Shown here piece by piece: positions 57,501 through 64,000 of a DNA stretch of 64,000 nt. The stretch lies in the NCBI GenBank assembly GCA_963730225.1, contig CAVSQX010000002.1, positions 744,001 to 808,000 of the forward strand, written 5' to 3'. Both the position numbers and the translations under genes were made by a program. Numbering within the stretch: position 1 is the stretch's first letter; each line of letters starts with the position of its first letter. The DNA is from CAVSQX01 sp963730225 (GTDB lineage: Bacteria; Planctomycetota; Phycisphaerae; Tepidisphaerales; Tepidisphaeraceae). The notes under the pieces are model-generated. The model had not been told where the DNA came from. It saw nothing but the letters and a program-made list of their open reading frames with translations, and did no database searches.

Positions 57501-60500
57501 TGAACTGAGTCACCTGGAAAGTGGTGGCTGCGACGTCGACGGCGAACGAGGTGCTGCCCGACAAGCTCAGAGCGTTGTTGCTCGGGCCGCCCAGGTCTTC
57601 GACGGTAACGGTTACTTCGTAAGTTCCGGGAGTTGGGTAGGTGTTGCTGAGGGTGAAATAATTGCTTGATCCACTCTGAATGAGCGTGCCCAGCCCAGGA
57701 TTGTTCACGGTGTCGTAATTGACGTAGACGAGCCACGGCGAATCTTTTCCCGGATCGGTAAAGCTGCCGGTGGTGTCGAGTGGGACGTATTGATTGACGT
57801 TCACATTGCCGATGGCGTTTACCGTTGGAGCGACGTTGGTGATGCTGATCTGGAACGTGTCGGTGGTGAATCCGCCGTCTTTGTCGAAAATGTGGGCGGC
57901 GACGGTGTCGACGCCGGGCGTGGAGAGGTACGAAGCGGGAACGGTCGCACTGCTGCTGGTCGTGGGCGCTGAAAAGCTTCCGCTGTTGTTGAAGTCGTAT
58001 TCGTAGGTGAAGCCGGCGGCGGTGTCGATCGGTGATGGATCGTACTGATTAATGAATTGGACGAATCCGCTGGTACCTTCCGGCACGGTTGAGGTGCCGG
58101 TGAGCTGAGCAGTGGGAGCGACGTTGTACACGTCAATGCCCAGAGTGCCATCGGCGGCCGGGTCGTAGGAATGCATAACTCCAAAGCCGTCGGTGAGGGT
58201 CACGAACACTTGAACGTTGGTGTTGGGTGTGGGCGACTCGGCGGTCGTGCCATCTTCATAGACGTGAGAGACGGTGCCACCGCTGGCTACCAGAGTTGCT
58301 AATTGCGTGCCGGTGAAGGTTGTGGCGGAACTGGCATCGCCCCAGAGAATTGTGTACTGGTCGATGGTATCGCCGCCGGGAATCAGATCGCTGTCCTGGA
58401 GCGGGCCAAGCGTGAGCGTGAACGTGCCGCCCTCGGCATCGTTGGGCGTGGGGTTGGACGAATCGGTCTGACTTCCGCTGAGGGGTATCGCCGGGGTGAC
58501 TTCGGCGGCGGTAAACGGCGCGGTGGTCGTGCCGGTGCCACCGTCTTTGTCGGTAGCGCTGAACGTGACCACGTAATTGCCGTAAAGGACAGTGGTGAAT
58601 GCGAAGGATGAACCGGTGGTCGGGCCGAAATTGGTGATGTAAGGATTGTTGTTGAGCGTAACGGACCATTGGTAGGTGAAGCCAGTCGCCTGGTCGACGG
58701 GGCTGGGATCGGTGACGGTGCTGGTCAGGCTGATCAACGTGCCGGCGGGAACGCTGCCCGTTGGAGCGCCGTCGATCACCGGAGTCGGCGCGACGTTGTC
58801 CACCTCGATCGAAGTGTCGGCACTGGTGCTGGCGTTGTCGTTGTCGGTGACGGTGACGTGAATGTCGAAGCTGCCATCGGGCTGGCCGGTGGGATTATCG
58901 AGGTACTGATGGGGAACGTCGCTGAAGTCCGTGACTCCGGCGGGCAGGTTTACAATCGTGTCGGGAGTCGATCCATCACCCCAGTTGATATCGACGATGT
59001 GCGTGTCGCCGGTGCCCGGATCGGTGAAGGAACCGGAGAGCATCGCCGTGTCGCCTTCGTCGATCCGGTTGGACAAAAGGCTGAGATTTAAGTCGCTCGG
59101 GGCGACGTTGGCGATATCGGCGGCGCTGGACGTGGAGGCGGACTGACCGCCGTCATCGTTGACGCTGATCCCGATGGTGTAGTTACCAAACTCGCCGTAA
59201 GTGTGCGATCCTTCCACATCGTATTGGCCCGGTTGGCCGGAAAGGGGAACAAGCGTGCCGCTGCTGGTTGCAGTGTCGCCCCAATCGATGGTGACGGTCA
59301 GATCATTGGGATTGGACGACGCGCCCGCACCGTCGGTGAGAATCCCTAGGATGACATTGGTAAACGGCGAGCCTTCGTTGCCGGTCAGATTGACGCCGCC
59401 GGTCGCGCTGAGCGGAGCATCGGCGACGTTCACCGAAACATCATTGGAATCGACATCGCCGCCGCTGGCGTGAGCAACGGCCGAGATGGTGTAATTACCA
59501 AATTCGGGGAAAACATGATCTTCGCTCGTGGTAGTTCCTGGCACATTCTGGATGTCCGCGATGGAATTGCCGTCGCCCCAATTGATATCCCAACTGCTGG
59601 TCGAGGACGAGGGGCTAAGCGTCAGAACATAGGTAGCGCCTTCGACGCCGGCGGAAGCGCCGCTGATGCCGACGGCCGCGGTGGTGTTGGGCTGGAAGCC
59701 GTCGGTGCGACCGTCCTGGGTATCAGTTCCGCTGGTGAGCCAGGGCGAGTAGGTGATATCAGCGCCAGAGACGATGTCGCCGGTTCCCGCCGGATTTCCG
59801 GTGGCCGTGGGGCCGGAGGACGAACCCCAATAGTTGTAGTCCGCATCGATCGATGCCGGCGAGGCGCTGTCAATTCCGGCGGTGATGTTACCGGCGATGT
59901 TATTGTCGGCGACCGTGAGTGAACCGGTGAAGGCGGAATCAATCTGCAAACCGGCGCCGTTGTCCTGCAGGAAGTTGTTACTTACCGAGCCGGCGCTGCC
60001 GGCGGTGAATTCGATTCCGTAGGTGGTGTTGCCCGAGATGTCGTTGCCCACCCCGCCGGAGCCGATGGTGGCGTCGCCACCGCTTTCAACTTTGATTCCG
60101 ATGCCGTTGCTGGTGATGGTGTCGTCGACGATTTCGCCGGTGCCGTCCACGTCGACGCCGATGGATGGATCGTCGATCGTCAGGTGTTTGGAAGCCTGCA
60201 CCTGGCCAAAGTCCTGCTTGAATTCGACGCCCTCGGTGTCGTTGGAGCCGCCGGCGGCGGAGATGGAGCCGCCGTCAATCACCGTTCCCGCAGCTTCCAA
60301 TACGGCGCCAACACCGCCGGTGGGCACGACGATGGTGGAGGCGGAATCGAGCGTGGCTGAATCATCCGGGCCGTCCAGATCGATCCCGACGGCATTGCCG
60401 CGCAAGGTTCCGCCAACGAAGATGGCGCTCGACACACCGGTCTCGCTATTATTCTTCACTCCGTCGCCGTCATCGGAGATCGTGCTGTCGTCGATGTGGG

Positions 60501-63500
60501 CGGTGCCGCCTTCGTTGTCGATGCCGGTCGTTGCATTCGGAATGGTGCTGTTGTCCTGCACGGTCACCGATTGACCGGCATCGACGAGTATTCCCGTCGT
60601 GCCGCCGGAGATGGCCGTGGCCTGGACGGTGACGGTTCCGCCGCCCACTTCGATACCGGTGGTGTTGTCGGTCAGGATCCCCGGGACTGGAGGCGCGTCA
60701 CTGTTCGTCTGGACGATGACCGTGCCGCCAGAGACGTAGATGCCGACGACGTTGCCGTCGCCCGTGCTGGCATCGCCGATGGTAGCGCCGCTGATCGTGG
60801 CAGTGCCGCCGTCGACTTCGACTCCGTAGCCCTTGCTGCCGCCGCCGGAATGCATGCCGATGACCCGGCCGTTGGTAATGGAAAGTTTGCCGCTGGACTG
60901 CACGCCCGCGCCGCCATCGCTGAGGGTACTGCCGGTGAGGTTGGCGGTGCTGGTGCCGTCGACGCTGACAGCGACAACCATGCCGCTGATGGAATCGTTG
61001 TTCAGATCGACGGTTCCTCCGCCGGTCACTTCCACGCCGTCCTCACCGGTCGATCCGCTGAGCGTGTCATGTTCACTGACGGCGGCCTGCGCCGATGCAT
61101 CTTCGATGGCGACGCTGCTGCCGGTGATGGTATTGTCTTCGGTCTGGAGGAGTCCGTTGCCGTTGGCGGAGAAGCCCGTGGTGTCTTCGGTCAGGGTGTT
61201 GTTGATGAAATCGGCCTGGCCGTCGCCGTTGACATCCCCGACGGTGGCGTTTTCGGTGAAGGTGTCGCCTTCGACGATGGCGATTCCGTCGCCATCCACA
61301 TCCATGGCGATGTTGTTCGAAGTCCATTGGGTGCCGGAATTCAGTTGCACACTGCCGCTGTCAACCACAAGACCGGTGGTGTTGTCGGAAATCGTATCGC
61401 CTATCAGGGCGGAGTCTTCGCCAAGCGTCAGGGATTGGGCGCCAGTTGTGCCTTCATCGGTGATGTTGATGGCGACGCTGGTATTCTCGATGGCCGTACC
61501 GTAGGTGCGGGCGGCTTCACCGTCGATGTCAATACCGGTGACGGCAAAGCCGAGCTCGTCGGCGGTCAAATCGATCGATCCCCGCCCTGCGCCGGATTTG
61601 CGGACGTACAACACCGCGTCTTCCATGTCAGTGCCCGAGGAGCCGCCAACGGTATCGCCGGTGCTGGAGACAATTCCGCTGGAAGAGTCGGAGATTCCGA
61701 CCTCGCCGGAGCCGCCGGCAATGGTGTTGTCGGTTAGATCGGGATTGCCGTCGCCGTCGACATCGATGCCGATGGCGTTGCCCGTCATCGTGTTGGCGCT
61801 GACGGTGGCATCGCCGTCGTCGATCTGCACGGCGGCGATGGTGTCGCCGGCGAATGTGTTGTTACTGATGGCGATGCCGGTGGAGACGCCCTGATTCGTC
61901 ACGGCGATGCCGACGCCGTCGTCGGTGAACTGATTGTCGTCGATGCTGGCACTGCCCCCCGCGACGCTGATGCTCGTGGTGTCGTTCGAGAATGTATCGC
62001 CATCGCCGCCAGTGCCGTCACCGACAATTAGGCTGCTGACTGCAACTCCCGGTTCGTCGATGGCGATGTACACGTCGGACACGTTGGTGGAAGTTACAGT
62101 GACGCTTCCGCCGTCGATCAGAACGCCGGTGCCCACGTAGGAGATGACGCCGCCACCGGTGGACGCCAGATCCGAGTTGGAAATGGTGCCGCCGGAGATG
62201 GTGATAGTGCCGCCTTCGGCGTCGATGGCTTGGGTGGAGTTGTCGGAGAACTCGTCATCGGTCAGATCGACCGAGCCGGCGCCACTGTCAACGCGCAAGC
62301 CGATCGTGTTTTGATTCATGGCCTGGCTGCCGATGTTGGCGGCGCCGCCCGATTCGATTTCGATGCCATACTGGGTGGAACCGGAAATGGTATTGCCGCT
62401 GGTCGTCAGACTACCGGCAGAGGCGATGCCGATCCCGGCGTCGGTGATCGAGCCGTCTAGGACGTCGGCTGTTCCGCCGGAGTCGACTTGCACGCCGGTT
62501 GCGGCGCCGGTGATGGAAACACGATCGATCCCGCCGTTTCCGTCGGTATCTGCTTCCACGCCGGTGGTGGTGCCGCCGATGCTGACGTCGCTCAGCACGG
62601 CGCCGCTAGTGGCCATGGAAACGCCGAGGCTGAAGGACTGGATTTCGATCTCGCTGGCGCTGTCGCCTCCGCTATTCATATCAATGCCGTCGCCCGAACC
62701 GTTACCGAGCAATTCTCCGCCGGTGACTGAGACGTTGGCGGCGTTGAGCAGAACGCCGGTGGCACTGTTGCTCGTGAGTGTGCCGACGATGGTCATGGTT
62801 CCGCCATCGACGACGGCGCTGCTGGCGGTGGCAGTGACGGTATCGTCGTCCAGCGAAGCCGACCCGGCGATGTTGTCGATTCCGTTGTCGCTGCCGGTGA
62901 TGGTGTCGTTGTTAAATTGGGCCGCGGAGCCCGAGTTGGAAGCGCCCCAGCTCCAGGAATCAATATCGATGTCTACGGCGGTGTCGTTGCTGCCAGTGAC
63001 CTCAATGCCCGTTCCACTTCCACCGCCGGTCAGCGTACCGCCCGTGACCAGAGCGCCCGCGCCGGTGAGGAGAACGCCAACGGGGCTGTCGTCGGTGACT
63101 GCGCCTTTGAGGGTAGCCGAGCCGCCGCCGTCGACGGCGATGCCTTCGCTGGTGTTGCCGCTGACATCGCAACCTACGATGGTGGCGCTGCCGGTGGATT
63201 CCACCTGCACGCCGATGTCATTGCCGGTGATGGTGTCGTCGTAGAGGGTGGCGGTTCCGGAGACGTCTACACCGATAACCGGATCGTCAACGGTGGCGCC
63301 AGAAATGACGACGCTGGCTCCGCTGCCGATCTGCACACCGGCTGATTTGCCGACACTTCCGCCGGTGACGTAAAGGCCGTTGAGCATAACCATCGTGCCG
63401 CTGCCGGTGATGTCAAACACCGGGGAGCCAGCTTCGGCGGACTCTACATCCGCGTCGGTGGTTGGGTCGCTACCCGCGCCGGCCCCATCGATGGTCAGAC

Positions 63501-63921
63501 TCTGGGAGATCGAAACGTTCTCGGTGTAGGTTCCGGCCGAGACAAAGATGACATCGTTTGGATTGGCGGCACTGACCGCCGCCTGGATCGAACTGAAATA
63601 TTGATTGCTCGTTTCGTCGTAGACCGGGGAGCCGTCGTTGCCCTGCTGGGTCCCTTGGTCCAACGTCACCGTGCCACCGCCGGACAAGGAGCCGGCATTC
63701 GTGGGATCGGCGAGCGAATTGACCGAGGCAGTCGACTGCTCGGTGGCATTGACCATTCCGGAACCGGGCAGAATCGCTTCGGGCGACGCCGTTCCCGACA
63801 GCATCAGGCGATTTTCCATCGTCTCGATCACCCGGCGCCATGCGCATTGAGCAATCCTTTGGCGCGATCGTCGAAACGCGGGAACCCGTTGGCAATCGGT
63901 TTCCTTTGGCCTTAGTCGCAT
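54571..63921 (-). CDS. Giant surface protein: beta-helix, PKD-like, cohesin-like and dockerin-like domains
   Basis: An intact frame of 3116 residues. Residues about 33-45 read VIETMENRLMLSG, a LEPR-like planctomycete N-terminal motif. Residues about 94-1374 are parallel beta-helix repeats (SIQAAVSAANPNDVIFVSAG, then units of the G-V-x-V-x-G-x-x-x-I type). From about 1410 to 2130 come repeated PKD-like domains (FGNYTISAVAHASGGDVDSN, DINWGDGSTPDTIVNLPAGV). At about 2255-2390 and 2480-2620 are cohesin-like domains (ISIYNASGVLSVDFDLIYNP, ITFTVTYDSTVLSLMNSNIA), separated by a dockerin (GDVDGDGTYTGDDAALISRV). A second dockerin-like module (about 2927-2987) precedes a Pro/Ala/Ser-rich linker and a basic end. 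It is probably secreted or surface-attached. Confidence 0.85.
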   Translation of the reverse strand: MRLRPKETDCQRVPAFRRSRQRIAQCAWRRVIETMENRLMLSGTASPEAILPGSGMVNATEQSTASVNSLADPTNAGSLSGGGTVTLDQGTQQGNDGSPVYDETSNQYFSSIQAAVSAANPNDVIFVSAGTYTENVSISQSLTIDGAGAGSDPTTDADVESAEAGSPVFDITGSGTMVMLNGLYVTGGSVGKSAGVQIGSGASVVISGATVDDPVIGVDVSGTATLYDDTITGNDIGVQVESTGSATIVGCDVSGNTSEGIAVDGGGSATLKGAVTDDSPVGVLLTGAGALVTGGTLTGGGSGTGIEVTGSNDTAVDIDIDSWSWGASNSGSAAQFNNDTITGSDNGIDNIAGSASLDDDTVTATASSAVVDGGTMTIVGTLTSNSATGVLLNAANVSVTGGELLGNGSGDGIDMNSGGDSASEIEIQSFSLGVSMATSGAVLSDVSIGGTTTGVEADTDGNGGIDRVSITGAATGVQVDSGGTADVLDGSITDAGIGIASAGSLTTSGNTISGSTQYGIEIESGGAANIGSQAMNQNTIGLRVDSGAGSVDLTDDEFSDNSTQAIDAEGGTITISGGTISNSDLASTGGGVISYVGTGVLIDGGSVTVTSTNVSDVYIAIDEPGVAVSSLIVGDGTGGDGDTFSNDTTSISVAGGSASIDDNQFTDDGVGIAVTNQGVSTGIAISNNTFAGDTIAAVQIDDGDATVSANTMTGNAIGIDVDGDGNPDLTDNTIAGGSGEVGISDSSSGIVSSTGDTVGGSSGTDMEDAVLYVRKSGAGRGSIDLTADELGFAVTGIDIDGEAARTYGTAIENTSVAINITDEGTTGAQSLTLGEDSALIGDTISDNTTGLVVDSGSVQLNSGTQWTSNNIAMDVDGDGIAIVEGDTFTENATVGDVNGDGQADFINNTLTEDTTGFSANGNGLLQTEDNTITGSSVAIEDASAQAAVSEHDTLSGSTGEDGVEVTGGGTVDLNNDSISGMVVAVSVDGTSTANLTGSTLSDGGAGVQSSGKLSITNGRVIGMHSGGGSKGYGVEVDGGTATISGATIGDASTGDGNVVGIYVSGGTVIVQTNSDAPPVPGILTDNTTGIEVGGGTVTVQATAISGGTTGILVDAGQSVTVQDNSTIPNATTGIDNEGGTAHIDDSTISDDGDGVKNNSETGVSSAIFVGGTLRGNAVGIDLDGPDDSATLDSASTIVVPTGGVGAVLEAAGTVIDGGSISAAGGSNDTEGVEFKQDFGQVQASKHLTIDDPSIGVDVDGTGEIVDDTITSNGIGIKVESGGDATIGSGGVGNDISGNTTYGIEFTAGSAGSVSNNFLQDNGAGLQIDSAFTGSLTVADNNIAGNITAGIDSASPASIDADYNYWGSSSGPTATGNPAGTGDIVSGADITYSPWLTSGTDTQDGRTDGFQPNTTAAVGISGASAGVEGATYVLTLSPSSSTSSWDINWGDGNSIADIQNVPGTTTSEDHVFPEFGNYTISAVAHASGGDVDSNDVSVNVADAPLSATGGVNLTGNEGSPFTNVILGILTDGAGASSNPNDLTVTIDWGDTATSSGTLVPLSGQPGQYDVEGSHTYGEFGNYTIGISVNDDGGQSASTSSAADIANVAPSDLNLSLLSNRIDEGDTAMLSGSFTDPGTGDTHIVDINWGDGSTPDTIVNLPAGVTDFSDVPHQYLDNPTGQPDGSFDIHVTVTDNDNASTSADTSIEVDNVAPTPVIDGAPTGSVPAGTLISLTSTVTDPSPVDQATGFTYQWSVTLNNNPYITNFGPTTGSSFAFTTVLYGNYVVTFSATDKDGGTGTTTAPFTAAEVTPAIPLSGSQTDSSNPTPNDAEGGTFTLTLGPLQDSDLIPGGDTIDQYTILWGDASSATTFTGTQLATLVASGGTVSHVYEDGTTAESPTPNTNVQVFVTLTDGFGVMHSYDPAADGTLGIDVYNVAPTAQLTGTSTVPEGTSGFVQFINQYDPSPIDTAAGFTYEYDFNNSGSFSAPTTSSSATVPASYLSTPGVDTVAAHIFDKDGGFTTDTFQISITNVAPTVNAIGNVNVNQYVPLDTTGSFTDPGKDSPWLVYVNYDTVNNPGLGTLIQSGSSNYFTLSNTYPTPGTYEVTVTVEDLGGPSNNALSLSGSTSFAVDVAATTFQVTQFTPTDSGFAVTFNRQVNTSLLHLYGSTLSGGFGITPDLTIIGTNTGPVAGSLVWDPTTETAEFIKTGGPLVTDTYTVVINSGPDGWLDTNGDQLDGQDNGGTDNYSTVFGITAPSNEAWVGLPDFARGPGQNVVLPAATGTTLPISIYNASGVLSVDFDLIYNPALLNITTATMDAGLPSNWWLTTNFVTPGQINFTISGTSPISGSAINLIDLTASVPNSAPYASAADLQLTNLRVNEGDIPALADSALQKVAYLGDVDGDGTYTGDDAALISRVVVGLDTGFDAYPLTDPVIVGDVTGDGTLSGLDASYVAQKSVGDSVPSIPNLPTGVTPVSAGLDPTLTAGTHVLATRGGTAVLPIDITTNASADVIGITFTVTYDSTVLSLMNSNIALDAQLQNGWAIESNVSDSGSGGAISLYDTFSTGAAAIPTGTTTEISDLTFNIPAHANPGVESVSLGGPTTYGRPALTYSQVGGSIDIPPTFTGNNQYTVALDGSGNVDVWEDVPATSVPTYAFSDTLLSLPNFNIFSFTTTSPGGSLTINAAANGDPLPSGGTVFDATGTGNTLIINADNSGDAFTVGASGGTWAGNPITLANVQNYVFNGGTGDDVLTQTGQPAGTVVFNGGGGQDTLNVDGGDYTFTSDPGAPAGEAMTVNINSSGSAVTFNSTANLAALNLVSGSSAMLNPVAVGVTPNVLITSQLSLAGTAFIDLTDNAMIIHSSSATAELSAVNGLVASGYADGTWTGDGITSSMAASDPNHLTAVGAILNSVGSTPLYSSFLGQAVTTSDVLVRYTYFGDANLDGSVNGSDYTLIDNGFNNNLAGWYNGDFNYDGVVNGDDYTLIDNAFNGQDSSPLGSMNLTGPISAPITSLTPLTAVQPMAVSATPASPAVTTTPAPMVPPSPTASAAELIESPFVARTVSASNVPSNATASVAKSKAKSANFDAAKPPKFAIEFVKTRTRNTTKGKPDAEIDPLSL
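54969..55155. repeat. Dockerin-like module DNA repeat, copy 3
   Basis: The third 187-base copy, coding on the minus strand for GDANLDGSVNGSDYTLIDNG and GDFNYDGVVNGDDYTLIDNA. It is more diverged than copies 1 and 2 (2362-2548 and 6265-6451) but identical in length. Confidence 0.85.
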
Positions 63922-63922
63922 A

Positions 63923-63935
63923 GATCACCTCCTTT
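63923..63935 (-). promoter_or_regulatory. Very long Shine-Dalgarno sequence of the giant gene
   Basis: On the minus strand AAAGGAGGTGATC lies directly before T-ATG, with the GGAGG core six bases from the start codon. All 13 bases match the complement of the usual bacterial 16S rRNA 3' end (GATCACCTCCTTT), far longer than the other ribosome sites in the window. It fixes the start of the 3116-residue gene at 63921. Confidence 0.85.
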
Positions 63936-64000
63936 CGCCATTGGGTTTGGCACAATGCACTGGTTGAGTTGATGCTCAAGCCGCGCCGATCCTGTTGCCA

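Noticed and set aside
63923..63935. A piece of 16S rRNA
   Set aside because: Only the anti-Shine-Dalgarno complement is present, with no other rRNA sequence around it; it serves as a ribosome site.

Overview
The window looks like a piece of a soil or freshwater planctomycete chromosome, probably of the class Phycisphaerae. This rests on three giant secreted proteins with passenger-type beta repeats, a shared dockerin-like module and, in two of them, a PEP-CTERM tail; on an N-terminal LEPR-like motif in the largest protein (VIETMENRLMLSG); and on DUF6655-like, DUF2339 and RluA genes of planctomycete flavour. No rRNA, tRNA, CRISPR array, transposase or integrase was seen.

Layout. 1-9 kb: minus-strand secreted glycan-related genes (a partial passenger protein, a LacI regulator, a pectate-lyase-like PL1 protein and a second passenger protein). 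9-27.6 kb: ordinary chromosomal genes, namely a TSUP transporter with an SDR, a small operon ending in a GT4 glycosyltransferase, an RluA pseudouridine synthase, a DUF2339 membrane protein, a lipoprotein coupled to an AsmA-like protein, a PilZ protein, and a GT2/mutarotase/SDR/hypothetical operon. 27.6-53.2 kb: an accessory island of mostly exported proteins. It holds a lipoprotein beta-carbonic anhydrase, an intact and a dead bestrophin-like DUF4239 gene, two beta-barrel proteins, two formylglycine-type sulfatases with an exported formylglycine-generating enzyme (FGE), DUF1254/DUF1214, HAD, DUF2950 and DUF3300 proteins, a phospholipase-D-type synthase, and a FixL/FixJ-like phosphorelay with an extra receiver. 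53.4-64 kb: a YpdA-like flavoprotein and a 3116-residue surface protein with beta-helix, PKD-like, cohesin-like and dockerin-like parts.

How the genes may work together. Four promoters in the island (carbonic anhydrase, a beta-barrel protein, DUF1254/porin and a lone receiver) carry the same oriented near-palindrome, approximately TTGGACCAAAGTCCAATAG, which makes one regulon under the island's own two-component system a reasonable hypothesis. The sulfatases and FGE form a self-contained exported module. The dockerin-like module repeated in three large proteins, together with cohesin-like domains in the largest, suggests a surface assembly for polysaccharide use.

Quality warning. At least twelve reading frames are broken by one- or two-base indels, many in short homopolymers, and restoring one base gives a coherent family protein. 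This pattern looks like assembly error more than decay. By contrast, the DUF481 and DUF4239 remnants carry in-frame stop codons and truncations and look like real pseudogenes.
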